Assembly (NCBI GenBank): GCA_020284085.1 | Contig: JACEVL010000675.1 | Span: 124,501 to 188,500, forward strand | Direction: 5' to 3' | From: Aporrectodea caliginosa | Taxonomy: Eukaryota; Annelida; Clitellata; Crassiclitellata; Lumbricidae | DNA: 64,000 nucleotides | Part shown: positions 11,801 to 23,119 of the stretch, in pieces | How the letters are laid out: each line of letters opens with the position of its first letter | How positions within the stretch are numbered: position 1 is the stretch's first letter | Notes under the pieces: generated by a model | Database searches by the model: none | Seen by the model: the letters and a program-made list of their open reading frames with translations, nothing else | Told to the model about the DNA's origin: nothing | Program-made: the position numbers and the translations under genes

Positions 11801-13551
11801 GATACAATTTGCCGAATTAATTCGTAGATAGTCTACGCGAAAGATGGCGATAACCTGAGTTAACTACGAGGTGATAGCTTTGGAAAGATAGGTCTACTGA
11901 CTACTTTTAGCTCTAGAAAAGTTGGATGATGACTTAAATGTCACCGTAATCATTGCTTTCTAGTCACACAGAACTTTCACATTATAAGTTTTTGATATTT
12001 GATTGGTATAAATACGTTACCTGTAGACAGGTATATCAGAACATGGTCCAGTGTCTGTATGGCTGGTGCCATTCTCCATAACACCCACAGAATAGCTGAA
12101 ATCTGTAACAGCGACTTGCTGGCCAGGACAACCCGAACACAGGATGTTGGAATACACAACCCCAGTCGTTGAGTTTGTATACTGGATTCTAGTTACGTTT
12201 CCCAATCCACCAACTCCAGGATTGCACTGCCGCAAAAAATCACAAAAGGCTTTAATTATTATCCGATTATATTACACATATACAGTTATACACGGCCTTT
12301 CTGACATTTTTCAATCTAGTATTTATAAATAGGACCTACTTATGACAACGTATTGGAAAAATAACTCAAAGCTAGATATCGCAAATAGAGTAGCGATTTT
12401 TTCAAAAGTTTAACACGCTTTCAAAGGTTTAAAAAATTCTTAATTGACATTTAAAGATAGGCTACATCAATCAGCGGCTGTTATCCTAGATCTGCGAAGA
12501 TTCTTTAAAATCGACGAAACATCTAAATGTGCATAGGCTTACAGTTTAAATTTAAGCAAGAATTATTGCATAAGCAGAAGATCAGTCCTTTAAGTAGGCC
12601 TACGTCAGCATAAAGAAACAGGGATGGTTTGAAGTGTCAGCGAGTTGTGTCTGAACTAGTATCTGAATAAATCTTGCCTCATCTAATATCCGACCTGTTT
12701 TAATTAATTAATTCAGTGACGCCTATATTTTAATCGGAATAAAACTTACCACATAGGCTAACTCTTTCTTATGCTATCAGTAGAATGTGTCTAATCCAGT
12801 CTGGTCTAATTTAATATAAGTTTAAATGCTTTATCTTTAGCATCGATGCGTGAGATCTAGAAGACGCAAGCTTTCTTCTCTCAATCCTACACCGGCATCG
12901 TAATTGTAATTCTAAACTGCGAATGAAAAATTTTAAAGCTAGACACAGGGCACCAGCTTTTCCACGAGCGACTCTGAAGTTTATCATATCTATCATGCTT
13001 ATCAAAAGTTTTGCATATCATACTTCATTGAACAAACCACTACATGAATTGAAACGTAAGAAGCCAAAAGCCGAGCATAGCCATACTCTGCGAATGGCAA
13101 ATTTGCAAATTTATATCACCATGCAATGTTACTGTATCAAAGTGTTCAAGGTCTTCGTAGTCAAACTAGCCTATTAATGAAGTTTTGTGCAATGAAGATA
13201 ATGATTGTGAAATTCACAGCTTTTGAAAATCATGATTAGGCTGCTACTTGAAACTTTTCGTGCGAGTTACCGGTACTGAATAAATTAATTCACTTGTGTT
13301 TTTGAGGCCTATTTAAATTCATGGAGTAATATAATACAACGACTCACATAGCATGGTATCACTGGAGAACCATTTGATGGTCGAAGCCACGCGATAACCT
13401 TCTGGGCATAGCGGACTGTCCATGAAGAGTTAATTTTTATGCCTGCCATAACTGCTTGACATCTTAAAGTGTCTGTCGCCTCAACATTTCGTTCCGAGTT
13501 CAATGCAAGGCAAAAGCAGGCGAATAGGAAGTAGTAGTTGAATCTTGCCAT
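8887..13551 (-). CDS. Secreted eight-cysteine protein, paralog B
   Basis: Exons 13551-13348, 12226-12021 and 8971-8887 give 164 codons plus TAA, with the same junctions and phases as paralog A. The signal peptide (MARFNYYFLFACFCLA) is followed by the core cysteines in the same order, without the two extra cysteines of A. Asn78-Val-Thr and Asn86-Ser-Thr are possible glycosylation sites. The tail reads CNCPGLMTTRSG and ends NPYYP. All exons are open, so the gene looks functional. Intron 2 is 3049 bp, enlarged by a hAT element with two nested LINEs. Its closest relative is paralog A: they share the hAT insertion and long intron identity. Function is not established; it is probably secreted. Confidence 0.78.
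9293..9885 (-). mobile_element. CR1/L2-like LINE, 5'-truncated
   Basis: Minus-strand frames encode VGLPKVRLSPLQSVLNAAAR, then APKYLCDLIRLPVS and GPALWNQLLP, a reverse transcriptase C-terminus. The left end is a TTGTA repeat tail. AATTGTAT flanks both sides, and paralog A has a single GAATTGTAT at 729-737 in the same sequence. This gives an empty site and a clean target duplication. Confidence 0.88.
10055..10862 (+). mobile_element. CR1-like LINE 3' part with coding end
   Basis: Plus-strand codons 10083-10524, with one frame change near 10320, give PYLTYCNMVWASTYDSRL, LQKRAVRIIAGVP, EQIRTLQIGLFMYR and AHTNTRLFSIKS. This is the conserved end of a LINE reverse transcriptase ORF. The element ends in a (GATT)n tail. 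Paralog A has the unoccupied site near 910-915. Confidence 0.88.
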
Positions 13552-13610
13552 CTCGTAAGTCGTCGCTAGAACGGTCTTCAGCTGATGAATGTCCGTTGCT
13601 GCAAATGGTA

Positions 13611-13622
13611 CCTTATATATAC
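13611..13622 (-). promoter_or_regulatory. TATA box of paralog B
   Basis: GTATATATAAGG on the minus strand, about 60 bp before the ATG at 13551 and aligned with the other paralogs. Confidence 0.75.
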
Positions 13623-14009
13623 AGACACTCGACAAGAGCAGCTCTCAATCGAAGAACACCTGTTGCTGTCACTGCAACATCTCAGCCATTAACACGAAGA
13701 AATAAACAGCACAATAAATTTCGCAACAGAACAGACCTTGCCTACTGTGTGACTTGACGTGGTCAGATAGCGCAATATTAAAAAATCATATTAAGTTTTT
13801 ATTGTAGGCTATACCATTGATTTCCTATCATACCATTTTCCTTGAAAACGGAGCAATGTTGTACAACGTTTCCAGTAAAATGCAATTTATGTCTAATCTA
13901 CAATTTTTTTAAAGTTTAAAAGCGTCCGAAAAAGTTTAGAAGTGGTTTTGATTGCCATTTCACTTTAAGCAATCATCGACAGATATTTTGGGCATTGCAA
14001 TAACTGCAT

Positions 14010-14620
14010 CATAAATGCCATTGTATTTGATCCGAAGGGAGGGCAAATTGTTGGGCATAAAAATGGCTTAACCAGGTGAGCAATCAAAATGCATTCGTTT
14101 GGGAAAGAGATCAATCGTGTAAATCGATGTCCAGTCTCTGCTGTGAAGCCAGATGTTCACCGTGAATAAGATCACGGCAATGCACTGTTCTCAAAGATTG
14201 AACTCAAATCAATTAACAGCCAAAAACCCATTTAGAACGCCCATATCCGTTTTATTACCAGAACATTAAATGTTATACATAACTTATTTTTTAAATAGGA
14301 CTATAAATTATTATTATATGAGATATGAGAATTGTAGAAAAATACTGAAAGACTTTGATCCATGTGGAGTTGGGTGTGCAATGAAGATTTAACAACAGGG
14401 TAGGCCCTACAAAGAAAGACTAAAGGGTTGAACCCCGGCAATTCTCACCCTGATTATACGTACAGGTCTAAGAGTTCTTTTAAGATTAAATTAAGCAGTG
14501 TAATCCTCCAGTCTGTGGAATCGATGTAGTCACTGCAAACACTGTAATTTCGAACAACTTGTATTTCTGTTGCCCTGGAGGCTGGAGTAGATGTCATCGA
14601 CTGTAACGCCCTCTACTTGC
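14010..14620 (+). pseudogene. Relic of an E-type paralog: intron 1 end and broken exon 2
   Basis: 14010-14250 matches the end of intron 1 of paralog E (24390-24600). After an AG at 14497-14498, exon 2-like codons run from 14499: CNPPVCGIDVVTANTVIS, then a CCPGG segment, ending at a TAA near 14601 after a small insertion. Paralog E has CNPAYGG at the same place and continues. No exon 1 or exon 3 of this copy was found. Its exon 1 side is replaced by the minus-strand paralog B and its promoter flank. Confidence 0.75.
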
Positions 14621-14747
14621 AGGGTTTGGTGTTGATCATACACTGCGCTACTTGTAGTTCAATCCGGCCCCATTATTGGAGTGCAGGGATTCCATACATT
14701 CATAGAGGGCACAACGAATCGTTGGTAATGTAAACAATTTAATATTA

Positions 14748-14900
14748 GATAATTCGTATTCGTATTCGTTTATTTGGTAGCCCAAAATTACAAATAACAA
14801 TTACACAGAGTTAATTGGCTCAACTTAATTAAGGTCATACAGGAGACCCAGAAGGGGCCGGAGGTCCCGCTAACCAGGGCCACCTGAGAACAGTTTGTAA
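14748..14900 (-). mobile_element. LINE 3' end
   Basis: The reverse complement shows the 'TTAGCGGGA..CTTCTGGGTCTCCTG' type 3' UTR also seen at 10740-10800 and a pentamer/hexamer tail (ATTCGT repeats). A second short piece of the same 3' end lies at 15265-15305. Confidence 0.65.
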
Positions 14901-15641
14901 CAAATGTTATAATGTGGCCAGCAGTAAATAAAGGAACGAAGTTATGTATAGCTTAACTATTAATTAACTAATTACTTAACTAATGACGCAGATAACACAA
15001 ATGCACATCTACTGTACATGTACTTCATACGCTGGTATAACTAAAGTAAGGACTAAGGATGTTTCGGGTAATTCGGTTCATTGTTTGAAGATCAATGCAC
15101 GGGTGTTCTATGTAAACAAATGCCTTTTGTACCGTGTATAATGTAGGCTCGTAGCTCACGTTTGAAAAGATACTGACAATGGACAACTGACAACTTTTTA
15201 ATTCCAGAAGCACAATGCATATAACAATTAACAACAATTATAACTTGACTATTACATATCGGTGCATTGGCTAGGGAACAGGGGAGACCCAAAAGGGGCA
15301 CAAGAAGAAGGCTATAGGTAGTGAGCGGATTGAAAGAAGAAACAGTTATGCTTTCACTGCCCTACTTAAACCAGCATCTATTGTATCGGACTGCGCTTTA
15401 TGTTATTGTGTCATCACTAAATCTCCGGAGTATCATCACATATTATGTGTTGATACTTCTGATATGTAGTGATGGCTCTAGGCGAAGAGTTTAGAAATGC
15501 CAGTTAGAAGCGACTAACAGCAGTCAAGACGGCCAGAGACATATTTTGTCAGACGCCAAGACAGAGAGGTTAGGTGGCACCTAATTACATGTTGCTTAAG
15601 CCTTTGTTGTTCTCGTATTACTCATGAGATGGCGCTGGTGG

Positions 15642-15692
15642 TATATATATATATAATATATATTATATATACATATATATATATATACATAT
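15642..15692. repeat. AT-rich microsatellite
   Basis: Interrupted (AT)n tract. 15310-15640 on its left shows no gene or named repeat. Confidence 0.9.
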
Positions 15693-15764
15693 GTAGGCTA
15701 TATGTCACCTTTTCTAAATTTACCAAATGGCGCACAGGCAAATTAGCCTATACGTGTAATTCTT

Positions 15765-16145
15765 AAGCACCCAATATCCCGTGTTCCGAACTGCCAATCA
15801 TTTATTTGTGTGACGTGCAAATTGAGAACGGCCAGTCTCGCGAAGAAAGTTAATCAATTCTCCTGAGGAATACGTTTAAAGGAGGCTGTCATTAAGTAGG
15901 GCGGCCTGTCAATCGTTTACCAAATCGTTCAGACTTCAGAGAATGGCTGGTAACTTTCGAGTTGAAGTCATCGTTTTCAAACGTCTAAACGAACTTCAAT
16001 GGATGAAAAGCACATATTCGATCCGTATCAGATGGTCTTTTATGGGAGCCGTTTCGCAAAGTTTCTTTTTAGACTATACTGCGATACAGCCTTTTATTCG
16101 TACCCTATACAGTTTGTGCAGGGCTGTAAAAATAGGCCATCATGC
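15765..16145. repeat. Right-end block of duplicated unit (copy B)
   Basis: Closely matches 46440-46830, to the right of paralog D, in the same orientation. A short trace (about 35155-35200) lies to the right of paralog C. It marks the right end of the duplicated segment. Frames are broken differently in the two copies, so no protein is supported. Confidence 0.75.
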
Positions 16146-16150
16146 ATGGG

Positions 16151-16970
16151 CAGTGGCGTAACGAGAGGTTTCTGCGCACGGGAGCAAAATTTCAATTTTC
16201 TAATTGACTTTTAATCGTTCATTTCATAGTTCTGTGTAACAGTGTGTACTAATTTGATACAAAAAGCAAAATAATATGATGTAGGTTTTAGATTTTATAC
16301 GGAAAGAAACATAATTTTTTAAACGTTTTACATAATATGAAAAGAGAAATTTAAACAACAAAGCGGTCAGCAGTGAGCAGTCGTTATTAGGCCTACTTGT
16401 TTTAAAATGTTGCTATTGTAACATTAACAGTAATATATTGTCATTATTGTCTTCTAAGAGTTTAAGATTGTGAAGGCTAAGAAACTTCAAAGGTTAAAGC
16501 TACTGGGCAGCTAGAATCGCCAAATTGTTCAATCAGTTTTAGCTCGCTGTGTTTCGTGAATAGCCTAGGTCTACGTCAGAATCAATTCAGCTTACTAAAG
16601 GTTGATCTTTACTAGAAACGTGGCATGTATTTCCAGCGATGAAATAATTACTAATCGTCCGTTACACAGAAAAGAAAATGACTTTGACAATACGCCAGTA
16701 TCAAACAAGTAATTTATTGATGAAACGAGCGAGAACATTTTCATTCTGTTTCTGAATCGATAGGTCAATATAGGGGAACTCACTATTCTGGCCACATTTT
16801 AAATTGAAAACCAAGTTGTGCTTATTTTAAAATGTAATATGTTGAATTATTAATTTTAATAATATAATTTCTGTCGCGCATTAGTTACCAGTGAAAGCTA
16901 ATATTGAGCCACCTTGTAATGCGCCCAGGGGAGGTTGTCCCTCTCTCCTCCCCACTTCGTTACGCCACTG
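16151..16970. mobile_element. Non-autonomous hAT-like element, 820 bp
   Basis: Starts CAGTGGCGTAACGA and ends TCGTTACGCCACTG, a 14-bp perfect inverted repeat of hAT type. The corresponding sequence right of paralog D (near 46826) is uninterrupted. The target duplication is not clear (TGCATGGG versus TGTAAGTT). No transposase was found inside. Confidence 0.8.
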
Positions 16971-17420
16971 TGTAAGTTATTATAATAGGGCCTACGTGCA
17001 CGAGTTGCCGCTAAAGAAAGATCATGTCTTGATCTTGATCCGAAAGGGACCGTTACCTAATCCATCACATTAAATTTTAATTACATTGCATACTTCGTCT
17101 AATCGTTTCTATCAACGGGCTGTCCCAATGATACCTAGAAGCCCAGGGGTAGCAGATGATTCTGTGTGGTACTTGGAATTCCGAAAGAGGTTTCTCATGC
17201 ATGCTATACGATGGAATAGATGGAATAGATTGATTCTGAATTGTAGCCTAAGTAGCTTTCGATGTCACAGAAATTGGCATAGGGCGTATAGTTTAAATTA
17301 GTTATGTGTTATATCGTGTAACATTATCATCTCACTGGTCAGCTAACTGGTTTCATTACGCATTTTAGGTTTAAAAACATTTCTTAAGTCACATGCATAT
17401 TCTACCATAGTAGCATGTTG

Positions 17421-17789
17421 CCGGTGTCACAGAATAGAGTATCCCCATACACGAGTATCCCCCTTAGCGAAATGGAGTATTCGGTTTAATTTGCATTTTT
17501 GGCGGTTTCTAAGTGTATTCAGTCGTACTGTTTGGATTTATTTTACACATAACATATTTTAAATTGCGTATCTTTAGTTTGTAAGTCGACCTGAAATCAA
17601 TTTACTTCGTTTTTGGTGATTTTGACTGGATTTTCGCCGAGGCTATCGTGATGCGTATACCGATGGGGGATAGAATGGTTTATCCCCGGATACTCTAAAC
17701 CGGTTTATTCCATCCAGGGGGATAAATTCATACATCCCCCGGATAGTCCTAGGACGGATAACGTCGGATATTCTATTTCGTGATACCGG
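17421..17789. mobile_element. MITE, 369 bp, with 7-bp target duplication
   Basis: Terminal inverted repeats beginning CCGGTGTCAC and CCGGTATCAC. CATGTTG is repeated at 17414-17420 and 17790-17796. The interior is rich in GTATCC/GGATAC motifs in both orientations. Superfamily not certain; the duplication length fits hAT. Confidence 0.8.
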
Positions 17790-18139
17790 CATGTTGCCGT
17801 GATCGATCGAGTCGAATGCTGCGAGCCTGCGATCCATTGGCTCGGCAGACGATTGACTCAATCGACTTTGTCGACTAGTCGAACTCTCGTCGAGTCGATC
17901 GACTTGGCAAATAACCAATCGACTTGGTCGACTTGACTGTAGTCTCTTGGCCAAAATTGCTGACGACTGTTGCATTTGTATATTCCAGAACCTACATTAG
18001 GCCTACTCGTGAATTTCAATAGCACACTCTTCCTCAAACTGTCAAACTGTATTTGAACTGGTAAGTCAAATTTCAGGTATTAGTCCTATAATAATATCGT
18101 GTGTTGTTGACTTGTAAGTAAGCCACGCTGTCGCCGTCG

Positions 18140-18345
18140 ACTCGATGTGGGTCCTTCTTTCTGGAATAACCTTCTCTTACAAATTCGGGCTTAGATTTTT
18201 GCATGTGGTTTATCCACTTCGCTCCGTTGCTTCAAAACTTCTCTGTTTTATCGGAGTGCTCACGCTGGGAGCGCCTCTGAATAGTCATTACTTCTACAGG
18301 CGCTTTATAAATGCCCAGATACGATACGATACGATCAGCTATACG
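18140..18345 (+). mobile_element. CR1-like LINE 3' end
   Basis: Encodes the tail LGAPLNSHYFYRRFINAQIR and ends in (GATAC)n. Same family as the LINEs at 3284 and 45089. Confidence 0.7.
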
Positions 18346-18580
18346 CAGCTATAACTACGAAGGTATCTCCTACAGCCCTGTACAGATATTAGTTCCAGCT
18401 CAACAAATAAGACGGCAATAGACGACGTTCGGTGTCTATAGCTTAGTTAGTTAATCAAACTTGAAACTGGTCGAGGTTTGCTAAAGTTAGTTTCCATTAT
18501 AGTAGTCTGTAGAGCACACTGCATGGGTTAAGGTTCGAGGCTTGGAGCCTCTTGGTTGGTTCTGTCACAGTTCAGCATTA

Positions 18581-18641
18581 CTGGGTTAGTTTTGTTTCGC
18601 TGTTCTGTATAGCACAGAACAGCGAAACAAAACTAACCCAG
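18581..18641. repeat. Perfect inverted repeat, 28-bp arms and 5-bp loop
   Basis: Arms 18581-18608 and 18614-18641 are exact reverse complements; the loop is ATAGC. No other copy was seen in the window. Confidence 0.97.
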
Positions 18642-18727
18642 TACCGGTATATAACAATTATTACAATATTTTTTCATTGTCTGAACATTGTTAACATGTC
18701 AGTCTCCAGTCAATGCACGCCTCTCGT

Positions 18728-18848
18728 AACTTCTTTCAACTGTTAGAAACTTCTTTCAACTGTTAGAAACTTCTTTCAACTGTTAGAAACTTCTTTCAAC
18801 TGTTAGAAACTTCTTTCAACTGTTAGAAACTTCTTTCAACTGTTAGAA
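18728..18848. repeat. Tandem repeat, 20-bp unit, six copies
   Basis: Unit ACTTCTTTCAACTGTTAGAA repeated about six times with essentially no variation, which suggests recent expansion. Confidence 0.97.
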
Positions 18849-19526
18849 GTTCTGCAGTTAGGCCGTGTGCAATCGTTCACAATACGCACAGTTAGTTGTT
18901 GAGCAAAAGAAAATTAGCATGTACAAAGATGAGTTCATGTGGGTCATTGTGTGACATAACCACAAAAAATGGCAAGTAAAATATTTAATAGTCGAGTGAG
19001 TCGAGGAAACAACGATCGACTCAGTTTGTCAAAACAACTGACTTGCAACTTGTTCGAGTCGAAGATTTTCGACCGACTCGACTGTGCGCAGCATTAACGC
19101 AGGCATAGAAACGATATATATATATATATTAGTGTGACCCTTAGCATACAGCCAAAAAATAAAAATAATAAAATTTAGTCGGGCATACGTTCAATCCATG
19201 CCAATTATCGAAATAACATTATGTGTCAAAAAACTTTGGAATTGTATAACATTTAGGGGTGGCCCTCGAGCTCTGAAATTTGTTATGTAATCGATTTTGC
19301 GATTTGAATCACAAAATTGAAAAATAAATTATTCAGCACATTCACTGTCACTCAGTCTTTCACTAAGTTGGCTAAGAAATATACTAGTAATACAACAATG
19401 TCAATGAAATGAGTGTTCACTGTTCAATGATCGTTCAGTTATTGTTCACTTTTGAACTAGTCACTTCAGTAGAGTAAATTATCAGTTCACGGCAAGAAAA
19501 TGTAAGAATCATTTTCCATCATTGTT

Positions 19527-19680
19527 CGCGGTGGTGTATGTATGTTCGGTGCCTTGCAGCCGGAGAGTTGCGGGTTCGAAACCTCAAGCCGCCGCGTAAC
19601 CCTTGGCAAGTACTTCACTGTTTCGGCGTGAAACCCGATTCAGTGTCCGCGCTGTAGTCGGGACTTAGAAAGAAAGGCTA
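19527..19680 (+). mobile_element. tRNA-derived SINE-like fragment
   Basis: Contains GGTGGTGTATG near the start and a B box-like GGGTTCGAAAC, with a body resembling the SINE at 28255. It lies inside the transposon at 19131-21717. Confidence 0.6.
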
Positions 19681-21691
19681 TAACAGTTCTCATACATACA
19701 TACATTAATTAGAAGGCACTGTTGTCGATGTTCACTGACAACCCGCAGAGAAAACTGTAGCTGATCTTCATCTTTGGTTAGCTTTTTATTTAAATCCTGG
19801 ATCAGGCTGTGGCTTTGTGCCACTCCGCGTTCAGCTCTGTCATTGACGACAGCCAACCCTTTGAGTACTGCCTGTGCTTCTCGAAATGCTTCGTCCTCTT
19901 CCCAAGGAGCAGGATCTCTTGAGAGCATAATTTCAGACAGTACTTGCATACCAAGCACCTGAGACAGTTTCTTAGAGTTAGTTGTGCAGAACTTTTCGAG
20001 ACCTCTGGTGCCAAAAACTGCATCTGACTTCACACTGGGTCTTTATAGGCGGACGATCTGGAGCTACTTCTTCCATGGCAGCAATCATCAGTTTCTTAGA
20101 GTCATTGGATACTCTTGGGTCAAAAAGGGCAAGCCCAATAGGCTCTTCAGACAGATACTATAGATGAAGCCCTAGCTTCTTGCTTGTAGCAGCAGAAATT
20201 GTTGTATGTGGGTATATTAGAAGTTCTCCCATGAGAGTGAAGTTGGCGAAGTTATCCAGGCTCTCAAGTAGACAACAACCGAAAAGATGGCAATATCAGG
20301 AATGCTGCGTTCTTCTGCAGCAGTCTTCTTGAAAAGACCACATCTTTATCGTGTAGATAACTTTTGCCATCCATCGTGCCCGATGCATAGCGCCAAGCAT
20401 TCGAAACCGAATTCCACGAGCTGGAACATCTCCAAGAAAGACAACTGAGAGCTCAAGAAATTCTCTGTAATTGTCTCGTGGCTGTTCAGTTGCCAGATGT
20501 TTATGAGCAAATTCCAGGACGTCAGAACAGTGTATGGCCACCAAAAATTCCACCGATGGATTTGATGGTTTGTATGAAATTTGTCGTTTTCAATGAATTG
20601 CCATTGGTCTTGAAACCTCTTGTAAAGAAGGTTATCGGGTCCAGTAGAAGTTCCAATGGAGGTTTTTTGGAATGCAGCCCCAACAATTATTTCCATAACA
20701 TGGTGGCGACATGCCAGAAAAAGGTGATCTTTATTCAGTTCCTGCTCTATCAAGCAACATGCACCTGAGCGATGACCTGTGTTACAGCCCATCGTATCAA
20801 AGCACAAGCTGTTGCTTGCCCATGGCTAAAACTCGAGCCTTTGCCTTCATTGGCCCTGCACTATGGAACCAACTTCCTCCTTTGACACGTTCCTGTTTAT
20901 TAACTGGTGGGCCAAGTGCCTCTTTTCGTTGTCTCAAGACCTCTTTCTTTTCTCTGGGTCTCTCGCACTGGGAGCGCCTCTGATTGGTGTGCACTGTGAG
21001 AGGCGCTATATACAAATACAATGCGAAAACCTGATACTGAATATTCTACTCTCTAAAACACTAGATTCTTTGGCTGAGCCTGTTCCTGAGGATAGTTTTG
21101 GAATGCCCAGTAACCTGTTCAACTCCTGCAGTTCCAATGATCGGTCAAAGGAACTCTTGCAGGAAATTAGGACAGTCGACTGTTCGATTTGGTGGTTCTG
21201 TTGTTTGAATGGAATTTGGGTTGATGTTCAAAGTGTTCACATCATGACCAAGGCTGGAAACCACTTCGCTAAGAACGAATGTAGCGTTCCTTGACGAAAT
21301 CTTGGTTCTGCCCAAGGCCGACGTCATACCAGGAGACAGAATATTGATTCTGGCTCGTTTAGCTGCAGATGCTTCATTGCCACATTATCACAGGTTTTTT
21401 CCTTTACATTCAGCATCAGTTCCATCACTTTCATCACTTAATAATATTCTGTGCAGACTGGGTCACTTGATGAGGAATCAGTATCCAGAAGTATACGGTA
21501 TACCTGGCTTGTATAGCCTGCGAGCTACTTCTGTGATCATTTCTTGCGCTTCTGGAAGTTTACTCATGTATTATTCAAATTTGAGAGCTCCAGGGCCACC
21601 CCTAAATATTGACCAATTGCAAAGATTTTTTGCACATAGTGTTTTCTTCATAATTGGAATAGATTGGAAGGCTGCCACAAGATTATTTTGA
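19665..21691 (-). pseudogene. Broken transposon-encoded protein
   Basis: Minus-strand segments read FDTMGCNTGHRSGACCLIEQ, LACRHHVMEIIVGAAF and, near the end, LAVVNDRAERGVAQ followed by LTKDEDQLQF. These strings resemble an uncharacterised protein type that recurs in invertebrate genomes and looks transposase-like: an Asp near the start of the core, Cys-His-His, and a late ERGVA motif. The ORF is split by frame changes and by a LINE at 20818-21025. The N-terminal part continues on the far side (21291-21145). The catalytic residues and superfamily cannot be named with confidence. Confidence 0.55.
20818..21025 (+). mobile_element. CR1/L2-like LINE 3' end nested in the transposon ORF
   Basis: Encodes MAKTRAFAFIGPALWNQLPP, then SASFRCLKTSFFSLGLSHW and the GAGCGCCTCTGATTGGTG end. 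Nearly identical to the LINE at 9293-9885 on the opposite strand, so the two are recent insertions of one family. Confidence 0.85.
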
Positions 21692-21713
21692 ACTTTCATT
21701 TCTAAGGGCCACC

Positions 21714-21715
<2 letters not shown>

Positions 21716-21800
<85 letters not shown>
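21716..21800. repeat. (AT)n microsatellite
   Basis: About 85 bp of pure AT adjoining the right end of the transposon at 19131-21717. Confidence 0.97.
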
Positions 21801-21804
<4 letters not shown>

Positions 21805-22102
21805 TTAGCCACTGGCTTTATATTTATGCGTGCACTGTAGGCCTACCAGTAGGCCTATTGATTCGTCATAGTAGGCCTATAGCTTTGGAACGTAGCCTAA
21901 ATTCGTTCTTTCTGTACTTTATAGCTAGGACAGGGGCAAAACATTGAAAGCCAATGCATTTTAAACATTTAGATGTACAGCAATTTAGTTGCCTGCGTGA
22001 CTTGTTTTGCTGTTTTGTTACATCGATCAGGGTTGATAAGAAACTGGACTGGGCAAGAACTGCTGAATAACTAGAATGAAAACCGTATTTTTATATCACA
22101 AA

Positions 22103-22552
22103 TGTGACGCCAAGGGTAAAAATCCGTCACACATCGGTTTTTGACCTTTTTATTCAGTCATATTCTACAATTAATTTGCTTCAAAATACTTTTTACAGAA
22201 TGAATATAGGCTACCTTTTTACTAACTGAAGTTATGCTCGTTTGATTCTTTCATTAGTATAGAGTGAGAAAATAAAATAAAAATGTTCGGAATATTCATG
22301 TCATCATAGTCCTCAGCATCCATAATTTTATTTTTCTGCAATTTTGCTGGGCAATAGAGGGCTATTATAGTCTGTATCAAATAAAGCAAACGGCATAAAA
22401 AAATCGGATTACTATTGTGCAAATTATGGCAAATTCATAGGCAACTGCTGAGTTGAAGAATATTCTATATTTTGGACCCGTCTCGCCTATTTCAGCTTCT
22501 AGCTCAATATCTAGAACGCGACAAGCGACGGGTTTTCAACCCTGGCGTCACA
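22103..22552. mobile_element. Probable MITE, 450 bp
   Basis: TGTGACGCCAAGGG at the left and CCCTGGCGTCACA at the right are inverted. Target duplication not clear. 22553-23068 beyond it shows no recognised feature apart from the promoter of paralog E. Confidence 0.6.
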
Positions 22553-23068
22553 ATTGGTAAAACTTTCCAACGTTTTAAAGATGTAGGCCTCATATTACGG
22601 CTAATAATTTAATTAATCGCGTTGAAGTTCACTGTGACTATAAAATTATGACCCGACATACGTGGTTGCACATGGGATCATGAATATTCAAGAGTTTTGT
22701 AAATATCAAAAATATCGATTTCATCAGACAGCTGGCCTTTACTAAGCTACAAGCTATAGGCCTAGGCCTACTTGACTTTTCATTATAGCTTAATCAGAAT
22801 TAAAATTCAGACACCAACGACGTACGATTTCCTTCCAAATGCAGCAAGCAGTCCAGGTGTTTCTCTCATAATTTTTTTATTAGCAACGGACGCTGACAAT
22901 AGAAATTCGCAAACAATGAAATAAATCTCTCAGTCCTCCGATTAAACGATTTCATTTACTGTTGGCTATTCAAAACATATCAACATTCTTAGAAAAAATT
23001 GATTTTTAATGCTTCATTAAATCATTAAGAAATGTAGACACAATGCTCTCTTTGTGGATTTCTTAGAC

Positions 23069-23076
23069 TATAAATA
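23069..23076 (+). promoter_or_regulatory. TATA box of paralog E
   Basis: TATAAATA, 44 bp before the first ATG (23120) on the plus strand. Confidence 0.7.
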
Positions 23077-23119
23077 AGGCCGTGGAGTGAATGCAAAAGA
23101 CGCCTTCTGAAGAGATCAG

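Larger units (their letters stand above)
17815..19096. mobile_element. Probable hAT-like element with TCGACTCG subterminal repeats
   Basis: AATGCTGCG at the left and CGCAGCATT at the right form inverted ends. Both ends are crowded with GTCGA/TCGAC motifs. One similar end without a partner is at 39690-39800. The interior holds a LINE end, a perfect hairpin and a 20-bp tandem array. No target duplication was found, so the limits are tentative. Confidence 0.5.
19131..21717 (-). mobile_element. DNA transposon with about 150-bp imperfect terminal inverted repeats
   Basis: The left end (19131-19285) and the reverse complement of the right end (21577-21717) align over about 150 bp. Both start near a GACCCTTAG/GGCCCTTAG motif and share an inner TTTAGGGGTGGCCCT block followed by GAGCTCT. 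Both outer flanks are (TA)n. The interior holds a broken minus-strand ORF, a SINE-like piece and a LINE insertion. The superfamily was not identified. Confidence 0.75.

Noticed and set aside
19640..20170. A host gene on the minus strand (122-codon frame)
   Set aside because: It lies between long inverted repeats with the broken remainder of the same ORF and a LINE, so it is transposon-encoded.
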